NCBI GenBank assembly: GCA_039519185.1
Contig: CM076850.1
Span: 92,377,471-92,441,470, forward strand
DNA from: Astragalus membranaceus
Taxonomy: Eukaryota > Streptophyta > Magnoliopsida > Fabales > Fabaceae
Length of the DNA: 64,000 bases
Reading direction: 5' to 3'
Under the pieces are notes generated by a model, which had not been told where the DNA came from, made no database searches, and saw only the letters and a list, made by a program, of their open reading frames with translations. The position numbers were made by a program, and so were the translations under genes. Shown piece after piece: positions 22,194 through 31,790 of this stretch (position 1 is the stretch's first letter; every line of letters starts with the position of its first letter).

Positions 22194-22748
22194 GTGAGGA
22201 CCAAAGAGATGATTGGTTCGAGTATGATGCTTGAAGGACCGGTGTACTTGGAAATCCCCAAAGAAAGTGAGAATGCCGCTGTCAATACTACTATGACAGA
22301 AACCCTACCAAACACTGCCTTGTGGCATTTTAGACTAGGACACCTTTCAATTCAAAGAATGAAGTTGATGCATAGTGATTTTCCTTCAATACATGTTGAT
22401 GAAGGATCTGTGTGTGATATTTGTCACTATGCTAAACAAAAGAAGTTATCTTATAACCTAAGTCCTAGTAGAGCTACTAAATGTTATGTTATGATTCACT
22501 TTGATATATGGGGCTGTATTTCCACTCCTTCTATTCATGGTCATAGATACTTTCTGACTGCATTAGATGATTTTAGTAGATATACTTGGATTATTTTACT
22601 AAAATCTAAAAGTGATGTTGCTACTCAAGTCATAAATCTTATAACAAGCCTTGAAAAACAACATGAAGCCAAAGTTAAAATAGTGAGAACAAACAATGGA
22701 CCAGAGTTTCTCTTACCTAAGTTATATTCCTCAAAAGGCATCATTTAT
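22194..22748 (+). pseudogene. Copia integrase, N-terminal half
   Basis: The GAG-pre-integrase zinc-binding domain is visible (LWHFRLGHLSIQRM, then CDICHYAKQKKLSY; H-x-x-x-H and C-x-x-C). It is followed by the start of the catalytic core (DIWGCISTPSIHGHRYFLT, DDFSRYTWI) and NNGPEF, where the second catalytic Asp (usually D-N-G) has become Asn. Similarity ends abruptly at 22748, so the last catalytic Glu and the whole RT are absent. Confidence 0.8.
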
Positions 22749-23300
22749 CACTACCGGATTTATCAGTTATGAGTGATAAATTCGTAAGCTAAAAAATTAT
22801 ATCAATTTTTTCATTACCGGATTTATCACTACTAGTATTAGAATTATCTTAAGAAAATTTAACTACCGAATTTACCAACAGTAAAACCGGATTTATGTTA
22901 AAGGCAGCAACGGATTTATGCATAAATTCGTTTACTAAGACAAATTTATATAAATATTCCAAAGGATTTATGCATTGACAACGGATTTAGGCAACAACAG
23001 ATTTATATTGTATCATAAATCCGTTTTGTACCAATCTAACAATAAACGGATTTACATTGTTATCATAAATCTGTTTTATATGTTTTTGACAATTAAACAA
23101 ATTTATATGCTGAATTGTAATTCTATAATGACCAACAAAATTCGTTTCTAGGAAATGAACTACGAATTTATCTACTAAATATATAAATCTGTTTTACATT
23201 TTGCAACAACGTATTTATCTATTAAATAGATAAATCTGTTTTTCAATTTTTTTAACTACGGATTTATCCTTTTAATAGATAAACCTGTTTTGTATTTTTT
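22749..23300 (+). mobile_element. CACTA end fragment with GATTTATC subterminal repeats
   Basis: It starts CACTACCGGATTTATC, a CACTA-type terminus. For about 550 bases it repeats ACGGATTTAT and ATAAATCCGTTTT motifs in both orientations, typical of a CACTA subterminal zone. No partner terminus (CGGTAGTG) is found and no coding sequence follows. This is one end of an element that inserted in the copia integrase and lost the rest. Confidence 0.65.
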
Positions 23301-23426
23301 AAGGGGTAATATGGGGAGAATTGAAATATGTGGGGGGTATGGTGTCTAACTGTGTGGGTATAAAAAATATTATCCAAATGGTTGCAATATGCTTGGACCT
23401 TTCATTACATGTATTGTGGGGGTCAT
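23301..23426. other. Short non-coding junction
   Basis: This is a G/T-rich unassigned sequence between the CACTA end fragment and the 130-bp array. Confidence 0.4.
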
Positions 23427-23905
23427 TGCACTTTACGTATTTTGTTATGAAGTTATTTCTATTCTCACCAAATCAGTTGTTGAGGAATAAACTTCAGTAT
23501 ATGAGCATCTAATTAAAATTATTTTCGAATTTTAAAGTACCTCAAAACACACTACTTAGCGTCACTCTTTATGTATTTATTTTGACCCAATTATGTTTTT
23601 TTATTATATAAAAAAGCTCAAAAAAAATAAAAAAATACGAAAAGGGAATGGGGAGTTTTCGTGCGAAGTTAACGCTGAAGTGTGAGATTTGCTTTAAGTA
23701 CCCCAAACACAATGCTTAGCATCACACTTTACGTATTTTGTCAACAAGTTAATCTTTTCCCACCAAATCGGTTATTGAGGAGCGAACTTCATCTATTTGA
23801 ATATCTAAAAATTTATCGGGACTCTAAAATACCTCAAAGCACTCCTTAGCGAGCACTTTCCATATTTGGTCACGAAATTATTATTGATTTTCACCAAACC
23901 AATTT
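23427..23905 (+). repeat. ~130-bp tandem repeat array (locus B, left part)
   Basis: It has the same unit and same order as 13560-13931: CACTTTACGTATTTTGTTATG, CACCAAATCAGTTGTTGAGG, the TTTTATTATATAAAAA block, GCGAAGTTAACGCTGAAG, then CTTAGCGAGCACTTTCCATA. Here it continues (TTTGGTCACGAAATTATTAT...CACCAAACC) beyond the point where locus A is broken. The array resumes at 43877 after the nested insertions. Confidence 0.8.
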
Positions 23906-24023
23906 GGTCCGGGGAGAACCGGGAGCAACACCGAGCTAAATACCTAGACCACAAGGAGACCTGGACACCACATCTCCACCCAAAACCGTAAGGCTTTAAG
24001 TATACGAGTCTCCTCTCTTATAT
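23906..24023 (-). mobile_element. TRIM-like LTR, distal part, split by the outer CACTA
   Basis: Read on the minus strand together with 43705-43640, this forms one LTR-like unit. TGTTGGGAATTC starts at 43705, the sequence passes through GAATATA|TATAAGAGAGG at the insertion point, then GGTGGAGATG, CCAGGTCTCC and GTTGCTCCCGG here. It is homologous to the LTR at locus A. The end near 23906 is degenerate and lacks a clean CA. Confidence 0.65.
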
Positions 24024-24250
24024 CACTACAAGAATAAGTGCTGTTTCCTGCCATTTTTTCCGACGAACTCTAGTCGGTCGCAATTTCCGACGGATTTCCG
24101 ACGAAAAAGTTGTTGCAAATGTTCAGCAAAAGAGGCACTAAAATTCCCGCTTACGTTTGCGACGAAGTTTTTTTCCGTTGCAAATTTCCGACGGATATTT
24201 TCGTCGGAAAATGCTTAAAATCCGTCGGAAACGAAAATACCCAATTAAAA
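24024..24250. repeat. Outer CACTA left terminal and subterminal repeats
   Basis: CACTACAAG terminus, then repeated TTTCCGACG(G/A), TTGCGACGAA and CGTCGGAAA motifs in both orientations. Confidence 0.8.
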
Positions 24251-24419
24251 GAGAACCCCTTCCCTCGAACCCTCTCATTCAGCAAACCCCGTTTTGACTG
24301 AAAATCCACAAATTTTGGTTGATTCAAAACCCTAACCCCGTTTTCCCCTATCTATTGAAATCCTAGGGCAAAATCCAGTCCCCCGTTTTCCCCTTTCTGT
24401 TCTAAAGATGTGTAAGCTT

Positions 24420-24512
24420 ACAATACTGGAAAGATTCTGCAATATTTACAAAATTACAATACTAGAAAGATTCTGCAATATTTACAAAATTACAATACAA
24501 TAGTTGAAAATT
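24420..24512 (+). repeat. Short tandem duplication (~47 bp units)
   Basis: ACAATACTGGAAAGATTCTG followed by CAATATTTACAAAATT is repeated twice with one base changed, and a third partial unit follows. It lies between the left terminus and the first captured exon. Confidence 0.7.
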
Positions 24513-24582
24513 AATGATGAAAACGTGAAATGAAAGTGCAACAAAATAGATTAAATTACTAAGAAGGATTTGATTTGTGCAG

Positions 24583-24902
24583 GAAAAAGCAACACAACTA
24601 CCATTGTAATCGCAGTAGCAGTACCAGTTATTGTTGTTGTTATGGTGTTCATTTTTATTTGCATCTATTTAAGAGTAAGGAAGCCAAAGGAAAGGTTTGA
24701 AAGTAAGTTGAAGCATATATTGATTTACTGCTATGTATTGTGTTTTGGTTTCATGCTATGAAATTATATCTAACAATGTTGGTTGTATTGCAATTTGTTT
24801 TTGAAGTTCCAGAAGATTATGAGGATGAAAGTGATGGAATTGAAATTTCAGAGTCACTGCAATTCAACTTTAAAACCCTGCAAAATGCAACATCAACATT
24901 TG
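24583..24902 (+). pseudogene. Captured fragment of a cysteine-rich receptor-like kinase (CRK): transmembrane and juxtamembrane exons
   Basis: After a GTGCAG acceptor an exon (24583-24702) encodes a short polar stretch and a strong transmembrane helix (VIAVAVPVIVVVMVFIFICIYL), then basic residues RVRKPKERFE and a GTAAGT donor. The next exon (24807-about 24902), after TTGAAG, encodes DGIEISESLQFNFKTLQNAT. This is the hallmark start of the CRK intracellular region (E-S-L-Q-F-x-F-x-T-x-x-x-A-T) just before the kinase domain. CRKs are plasma-membrane kinases with extracellular DUF26 domains. Neither the DUF26 domains nor the kinase follow. The parent introns and splice sites are kept, which points to DNA-level capture. 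Confidence 0.85.
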
Positions 24903-26388
24903 TGCTAACTTGCCAAGGGCTACTGCCAATCCTTGTCACTTCCAATAGCATCTTTTGTTCCATGATAAATGTTGCAGGCTTGCCTCTACGATTTTGTGCT
25001 AACTTGCCCTGGCTCCGACCTGTATATAGGAATCTTATTCATGTCCAATAGTCATCGCAATAGATTGTTATATTAGTTCAAATTTAACTCTATTTATGTT
25101 ATTGTAATGCTATGACTTCAATATGTGCTTAACGTGTAGGTATTGTGGTTTTCTGTTTTAGAGTTACAAGGATTTAACTGGGACTTCTTGGACCTATGTG
25201 TACTTCATAGATCGAGTATATATGATTTGCTAAATGTCAGAGTTTAAGCTAGAAGAAGCTTGAAAGTTTCCATTCCCCTGGTGCTGCATAATTGGATGCA
25301 TATCCTACGTATATGATTCACAAAACTAAAACCATTATAGCATCCAAAAATCTAATAAGGTGGAGGTTATGATGCACTTTATTGCAGGGTCTTATATGAT
25401 TGCATATATGAATTAAGGACCCATACATCCTAATAGCTTGATAATCATTTGTGTGCAGTGGTTACAATCAGGACCCATATTTCCAGTGGTTACCTGATGA
25501 ATTTTTCTTTTAATTTGAAATGTTAATTGGTGTTTACCTGTTTGGGTTTTGTAATTAACATGTCATTATTTGGTATCTTCTTTTGTTATATGCAGTCAAA
25601 TATGTTCATTTTGCCAGAAAACAAAGGGTCTTTGAATCATCCTTCATCAACAACAGGGACAAATAGTATCTCTTTTGACTACAAACAAAAGGTTGGTATA
25701 CAACTCAAATCCTTAACCAAAACACAGTGTGTCATCACAAGACTTGATATTAATATTTGGTTTGTTCTTAGTAAAAAGTTCCTTATTTCGATTTTATTGT
25801 TACCCTGGCACTATAATCTCATACCCGTGCAGTGCTTACCTGATAATTCTTTTCTCTTAGAATTTCTGGAACCCTAACATTTGTGTCCAATTTTTTCAGT
25901 TTCAGCACTAGAATGATATGGTTGTTTTGATGCTCAAAGTAATACTTATCTTAGTTGATTTGATGTTGGATTGAAAATCTTAATTTCAGTTTCAACACTA
26001 GAATGATATGGTTGTTCCAATTTCTTGATTAGGGATTACTTTTGTGAATTGAAGGATGAATGCAATAGCACCTAAACTAGGGCTGGTTTTAATTTATATT
26101 TTGGATTGAACATAAATGGTTTGCTAAGGCAAGTATCCTTCTCAAGCTACATATTTATTCATGTTTTTTGTTATATGCGTGATATGCATATTGTGAAAAT
26201 TGTGATATACATATGAAATTATGATTGATATACATATTTTTCATTAGTTTATCATAATAAAAATCATTTTTTAAATCATCTCATCTATTGAAAATGATTT
26301 TTAAGAGAAGTTAATCAAAATTGCTTCCTACTTCAAGTAGTGTCTAGATGTTCTTTAGATTCTCATTTTGTGTAGAAAACTGTAACAG
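24903..26388. other. Outer CACTA internal sequence with one unassigned exon-like block
   Basis: Intron-like, T-rich sequence of gene-derived character. The one block that looks exonic is 25590-25690, described separately. I cannot assign the rest to a parent gene. Confidence 0.45.
25590..25690 (+). pseudogene. Candidate captured exon of unknown parent
   Basis: After TATATGCAG the sequence encodes SNMFILPENKGSLNHPSSTT and then GTNSISFDYKQK before a GTTGGT donor-like site. Ser/Asn/Thr-rich content, low T content compared with the flanks and flanking AG/GT borders suggest an exon. It is on the same strand as the assigned fragments. I do not recognise the family. Confidence 0.35.
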
Positions 26389-27162
26389 ATTACTACTACT
26401 TCTAATGCAACTACTACCACTGCTGTTTCATCTTCTGATACTAACTGGCTCAGATCCTATATTGCTGATACAGAAAATCAGCAGAATAAGCATGTAATTG
26501 CTGTTGCAGTTGCTACAGCCGCCGCTGCGGATGCCGCGGTGGCCGCCGCTCAGGCTGCTGTGGCTGTTGTGAGGCTCACAAGCCAGGGTAGAGGCACATT
26601 GTTTAGTGGAAGTAGAGAGAAATGGGGTGCTGTCAAGATCCAAACTTTCTTCAGAGGCTATTTGGTATGTGCCTTTTGTCTTTTCTAATTGTTCAAATTT
26701 GGTGTTTTTTTTATGTTTTCTTAGTTTTTGCAAATGTTAAGGATTTGATTTGGTTTTATGATTTGTGATGCTTTTGTCCGGGGACAAATGTATTTGTTGT
26801 TGGGGTAAGTTAAGTGCTTTGCTTCATTCTTACTCCTTTGTCTCCTCTCAAAAGGTGGGAAAGTGTTTGCTTTAGATTCTTAATGAAACAGTGTCTCTCT
26901 ATTTCTGTTTTCCTTGAAACAACTACCATCTGCACTTTCCCTTTTTTCATCTTCTTGTTGACTTGACTTCTTTTTCAAAACCAAAGCCTTTGTATTCTTT
27001 TTTTAAGCCATCTTGTACACTAACTTGAGTAAGGCTTAAACTTAACTTCAAATTTTCCTTCTTTCTTTTCTAATGTTATTTGAATTCAGAGTTTCTATAT
27101 TGTTTACTTTCAGGCAAGAAAGGCTCTTAGAGCACTGAAAGAGTCATTAAAATTTTCCAGTG
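26389..27162 (+). pseudogene. Captured IQD (IQ67-domain) calmodulin-binding protein fragment, two exons
   Basis: Exon 1 (26389-26664, after AACAG and before GTATGT) encodes HVIAVAVATAAAADAAVAAA, then VVRLTSQGRGT and WGAVKIQTFFRGYL. Exon 2 (from 27114 after TTTCAG) continues ARKALRALKESLKF. Together they give the alanine-rich run and an IQ motif (IQTFFRGYLARKAL, I-Q-x-x-x-R-G-x-x-x-R) of the plant IQD family. A phase-0 intron splits the IQ67 domain as in the family. IQD proteins bind calmodulin and act as scaffolds at microtubules, membranes or the nucleus. After ALKE the sequence diverges from the usual KLQALVRG continuation, so the fragment ends inside exon 2. There is no start codon and no C-terminus. 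Confidence 0.9.
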
Positions 27163-27447
27163 GTTTGATTGGTTTTCTTTCTTAACAAATTTTGGAAATT
27201 ACCAATTCTGTACTTGTTATGGGGTTTTAGGGTGACTATGGTTTGGTTGCTAATAGGTTAAAAAGCCTTGTTTCCTAATAATGTTATTGATTTGCTTCTT
27301 TGTGTTTAGCTGAGAAAGTGAAAAGCAAATAGTAAAAAGAAGGTTTAAAAAAATGTTTTTACAACAAGTTCCTTTATGTTTTCTTTTTTACTTTCTTCTT
27401 TATTTGTTAATTTCTTGGGTTGACAGAAGTTCCTATTATGTGTGCAG

Positions 27448-27733
27448 CAAATATGGAACCTGATACAAGTACTGCTACTGAGAAAGTTAGTGCATTAATA
27501 GACTCTGGTTTGTTCCCTGTTGCATTAATAGATTCTTAGTCACTAATATGAGTTTGTTTTCTTTTCAGATTTACTTAGAAAGAGTCTGTGATACTATTGA
27601 GCTCTACTGTTTTTTTTTTTTTGAGATTTGCTCTACTGTTTTTGTTACGGGTTTGGTTGATCCTTCTAAACTACTAGCTAACATTGAATCACAAATAGTG
27701 AAGGCAAAAGATGAAGCTATGAGCAGAAAAGAT
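27448..27733 (+). pseudogene. Captured MAP65/ASE1 microtubule-associated protein fragment, two exons
   Basis: Exon 1 (27448-27507, after GTGCAG) encodes NMEPDTSTATEKVSALIDSG; exon 2 (27651-27733) continues LVDPSKLLANIESQIVKAKD and EAMSRKDV before a GTAAGA donor. This is the conserved segment of the MAP65 family that leads towards the microtubule-binding region. MAP65 proteins cross-link antiparallel microtubules. The acceptor before exon 2 reads ACG instead of an AG-ending site, and a T12 tract lies in the intron, so splicing is probably broken. The normally following EKWLAACEEE region is absent. Confidence 0.85.
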
Positions 27734-28184
27734 GTAAGAAATAGGACTGATAAGCAACACGCATTATGAAAATCCCTTTTCAATTTAATATAGTAGGAGC
27801 ACATGTTTATTATATTTGAATGATGTTATAGTTGTTTGAATTGAGCTGTTGATGCAAAATATCACACCATCAGGCCTTGAAATTAGTCTGGTTTTATTAG
27901 TTGTTAAACTCATTTGTAAAATTGATCATCAATAGTGATTCTATAATTGTCTTTGTAATTCTCTCTTTACTGTTGACTTCCTTTAATTGCATCAGTTTGA
28001 TGCCTGCTAGTATATAATTCCTTTAATCCAATGAAATGCTTATTTAGCAATGGAGCTTTTAGTTAATAGTTCATTGTGGTTGAAAAAAGTTTGCATAAAG
28101 GATTTTGATTTTATGATAATTACTAGTGTATAAGAGAAGGAATTGCAATCGACTGTTGGATTTAATTTTTTTTTAATTTTTTTT
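27734..28184. other. Outer CACTA, non-coding spacer before the right subterminal zone
   Basis: AT-rich, intron-like sequence. There is no coding signal that I can support. Confidence 0.45.
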
Positions 28185-28409
28185 AAAAATTTGCGACGGA
28201 TTTGCAACGGATTTGCGACGAAAAGGTATCAGAGTTTGCGACGAATTTGCCACTGATATTTGCGACGGATTTCCGACGACTTTGCGATGGAGACATTTGC
28301 GACGAAAAAATCCGTCGGAAATGATTTGCGACGAGCGATTTTGCGGCGGCTTTTTGTCCGTCGGAAAGTTCGATGGAAACGTCAATTTGCAACGAAAATC
28401 GCTGCATTT
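28185..28409. repeat. Outer CACTA right subterminal repeats (interrupted)
   Basis: Dense TTTGCGACGGATTT, TTTGCGACGAA and CGTCGGAAA motifs. They continue at 43594 (TTTGCGACGAAAAATGCCG) after the inner element. TTT at 28407-28409 is the left target copy of the inner CACTA. Confidence 0.85.
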
Positions 28410-28765
28410 CACTACTAGAAAAGTTGTATTTAATGAGGGATTTTTGAGATGGATATGTATCCCTCACTAATAGTGAGGGATTTAGCTACGAAAATAAGCA
28501 ATCAACCTTGATTTACGTTTGTGACGAATTTAGAGACGGAAAATATCTCTCTCTAAACATTCCGTCTCTAAATTCGTCACAAAATATCAAAAAGTCATTT
28601 AGAGACGGATTTAGAGATGGAAAGGCACCCCTCGCTAATAGCGAGGAAGCAATAATCCGTCACTAAACATTTAAAAGACGTTTAGAGAGGAATTTTGAGA
28701 AGGAAATGAATCTCTCACTAATAGTGAGGAAAGGAATCCCTCACTAATAGCGAGGAATTCCTCAT
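28410..28765. repeat. Inner CACTA left terminal and subterminal repeats
   Basis: CACTACTAG terminus, then alternating TTAGAGACGG, CCGTCTCTAAA and CTCACTAATAGTGAGG-type motifs. Confidence 0.8.
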
Positions 28766-29182
28766 CCGTCGCTGACCAAAAATTTGCCTTCCCAAAAAAT
28801 TTGCATCAATATCACTCACACAACAACACTCCCACGCTCAATTTTCTCTCTACTCATTTTCAAACAAAAAAAAAACTTTTCTCTTTCTCGCGTTCTTCGC
28901 TTCTCGCGTTCTTTCTCCCTCTCGTTCCTCTTCTCTGTTCCTTCAACAATCAAGCTTAAAGCTCTCAACTCTCAAGCTCTCCTCCTCCTTCCCCTCCGGC
29001 CGCCTCTTCCCTCCGCCGCAAGCTCCCTTCCATCGCACCAGTAGCTTTCGTTCGTGACGCCAGCAGCTTCGCGAAATCGGTTTCTTCCTTCCGTTCGAAC
29101 TTCGCCGCCGTTCGTTCGCCGTGGGCGCCCCTTCCCTCCGTCTGTTCGCCGTGGCGCCTCTTCCATCCGTCCAGTTCGCCGC
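28766..29182 (+). other. Inner CACTA 5' leader-like region, CT-rich then GC-rich
   Basis: A pyrimidine-rich tract (CTTTTCTCTTTCTCGCG, CTCCCTCTCGTTCC) passes into C/G-rich sequence with repeated CCGTTCGCCGTGG units near 29107-29180. This is typical of a plant promoter/5'-UTR segment and may belong to a captured gene. It is interrupted by the gypsy element at 29183 and resumes at 38843. Confidence 0.45.
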
Positions 29183-31777
29183 TGTAACACCCCTTTTCTA
29201 ATAACTTTGCTTTTAAATAAAATCAGAGTCTTCTTTTTTTTTTTGAAAACAATTCAAGCGAGTGCTACATTTACTCCATAAATATCAAGATACATAACAC
29301 CATGAGAAAAATGTTTAGTTCGCATCAACTAAATCCAATCACCATCAGCAGCGGAATAAATATGAGTTCTAAAATTTAAAACCAATACATCACCAATCAA
29401 ATCTAACAGTTTAGGAAAAAAAATGCATAAACATAGGACACCCCCCCTGGTGCTACGTATCAGAGCGTGACACTTCCTACCAGACGAAGGCATAAAGGAA
29501 TCCTTCACTCGTTATTACCTGCACGTTGCCGACATAAGAAGCAACATAAAGGCAATAGGGTGAGTCTCTTTTCATAATTAATAACATATGGGAATTAAGC
29601 AATGCATAGGAAAAAGGAAACCAGGCACACCAATTCACAACAATGGAACAATCACATCAACATTCTATTTCCAAACAGCACTACACAATATATGATTATG
29701 CATGTAATGCAACCCAAACTCCACGGGTACATGCATGTCGGATCCGTCACCAAATACAAGTAGGCCGTAGCCTCTGCTCACCAAATAAAATTAGGCCGTA
29801 GCCTCTGCTCACCAATAATGCACATGCTTCATGAGGTGTTATGGAGAATGCATCACAACACACCACAAATCAATCAATTCACCATTTTAAATTCTAATCT
29901 CACCATAGTGCATTATTTAACTCACCAAATTAAAATTAGGCCGAAGCCTCTGCTCACGAATCTCACCTCATCATCACTCACCATTTCAGCTCACCACCCA
30001 CACCAACACCAATTCAAATATACCAACTCAGGACATTGACACGACATAGGGAAAATGGATAAAAATAGCCATTTGGACACTTGAACACCTTCAGCCAGGA
30101 ACACCAGTAAAAATAATTTATTTTTGCATAAAATTGAGACCATTGAATAGACACTGAAATTAGCTTCGAAACGCATTTTGAACCGTTAAATTTGGATAAC
30201 CGAGTCAAAAGTTACATTAAAAACAAAAAGGAAAAATATTTAGACATCCTGGAAACTGGCGCATGGGCGCTGGGCGCCCAGGGGCAACACAGCGCTTGGC
30301 GCATGGGCGCTTGGCGCCCAGGAGAGGCAACACGCACAGGCGCTTGGGCGCTTGGCGCCCAGGAACAACACGCGCAACAGCGCACAGGCGCCCAGGGGAA
30401 CAACACGCGCAACAGCGCACAGGCGCTAGGCGCCCAGGGGAACAACACGCGCAACAGCGCACAGGCGCTAGGCGCCCAGGGGAACAACACGCGCAACAGC
30501 GCACAGGCGCTAGGCGCCCAGGGGAACAACACGCACAGGCGCTCAGCACAGCAACACGGCGCCCATGCACTAGGCGCCTAAGGCCAACATGCAACAAAAT
30601 TTATTTTCCTTCGAAATTGATTTTACACGAGCCAAATGTTCAGAACATGAAAACCAAATTAAAATTTCATCAAAAACTGAACCTCATTTTTGGCGCCCAT
30701 GCACTAGGCACCTAGTGAAAATATGCAACTCAACTCCTTTGTTGCCAAAAATCATTTTTCATGAGCCATTTTACCTGAGTATAAAAACCTGAAAACAATT
30801 TTCGCAAAACTATCACCCGGACTTTGGGGCCCTTGGCGCCCATGACACAAGCAACAAGTGCCAAAACTGACAGCACAGGGACACAGAATGGCAACACAGG
30901 CAACACGCACAGCAACACAGGCAACAGAATTTTTTTGGAAACTGGCACAGCACACTGCTGGGCACTTGGCGCCCATGACCATGGCGCAAAACAGAAAATT
31001 TCAGCAACATGCATATGGCGCCTAAGGCGCCTAGGGGCTTCCAAACAGAATTTTTCCCACTTTCAATTACCAATTAAAATTCACCAAAACGCCCAATTAC
31101 ATATATATTACTAAAGTGTCACCATGATTCTCAATTTCACCATATAATCACCAAATAATCATATATTCAAACATATGGTCTCCAATTCGCATTTAGCAAC
31201 AATTCAACATCAATCATGCGATTTCCAACATAGCAATTCAATCATCAAGCATCACAATATTATGAATCAATCATTAACATCACAAATCATTCATAGAACT
31301 AACCTAGAACCCTAACCCTAAGCAATTCGCAATTCACATAATTATTAAGAACAAAAAGAGGACCCCCTAACCTTATGGAAGTCGAAATGTTAGCCAAGCT
31401 CCAAGGGAAGAATGCAAACCACCAACGAGCCTCCTCCTCTTCTCTATGAGCTTCGCCTCCTCCTCTTCTTCTCTTCTCCTCTTCGCAACTTTTCTCTTCT
31501 CACTCTCTCTTACGTTTCTTTTCTTTCTTTTTCCCACTTGAGTGAATTGCAACTAACTCCCTAGACCCCTAATGAGTCGACTCCTATGCCAAGGAAATGG
31601 GCCACGGGCCTAATTGTGGATCACGGGCCCTTGCTCGCACCACTTAATTAGTGACAACACCTCCTAATAAAATAAAATAAAATAATTAAACTTGAATTAT
31701 TTAATTAAATTAAATAAATATTGTAAGCCTTAAATAACTTAATTAAATAAATAATTAAATTATTTTGGGGCGTTACA
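29183..31777 (-). repeat. 3' LTR of the gypsy element
   Basis: This LTR ends with the inverted repeat TGTAACRCCCC. It contains repeated GTAGGCCGTAGCCTCTGCTC phrases (29760-29815, 29937-29957), a GC-rich 42-bp tandem repeat (about 30365-30530, four units) and a CT-rich zone (31428-31530). The phrase GGTGCTACGTATCAGAGCG (29451 onward), inverted, matches one in the unrelated solo LTR at 54690. Confidence 0.95.
30247..30595. repeat. GC-rich 42-bp minisatellite in the 3' LTR
   Basis: The unit contains GCGCAACAGCGCACAGGCGC, TAGGCGCCCAGGGG and AACAACAC. There are four tandem units here (the first lacks 7 bases) against three in the other LTR (about 37447-37575). It yields artificial Ala/Gly/Gln- and Cys/Ala-rich frames on both strands. 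Confidence 0.9.
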
Positions 31778-31790
31778 ACTCTCCCCCACT
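31778..31790 (-). promoter_or_regulatory. Polypurine tract of the gypsy element
   Basis: The minus strand reads AGTGGGGGAGAGT immediately before the LTR start TGTAACGCC. It primes plus-strand DNA synthesis. Its first base overlaps the gag-pol stop codon. Confidence 0.85.

Larger units (their letters stand above)
20658..22748 (+). mobile_element. Ty1/copia retrotransposon remnant (gag-protease-integrase), 3' half lost
   Basis: TGGTATCAGAACATCTGCTC at 20658 is a primer-binding site for initiator tRNA-Met. Gag, a CCHC knuckle, protease, GAG-pre-integrase and half the integrase core follow in the copia order. Similarity ends in the integrase at about 22745, where a CACTA terminus (CACTACCGG, 22749) begins. 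Reverse transcriptase, RNase H and the 3' LTR are absent. Confidence 0.8.

Noticed and set aside
24583..27733. A functional receptor kinase, IQD or MAP65 gene
   Set aside because: Each family is represented only by one or two internal exons without start, stop or the main catalytic/binding domains, and all lie within CACTA termini.
28972..29281. Arg/Pro-rich frames on both strands
   Set aside because: GC-rich leader repeats (CCGTTCGCCG units); the plus frame runs into the gypsy LTR. No protein family is recognisable.
30192..30715. Overlapping Ala/Gly/Gln-rich and Cys/Ala/Pro-rich open frames on both strands
   Set aside because: They are translations of the 42-bp GC-rich minisatellite in the gypsy LTR. 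Both LTRs show them and the unit number varies.
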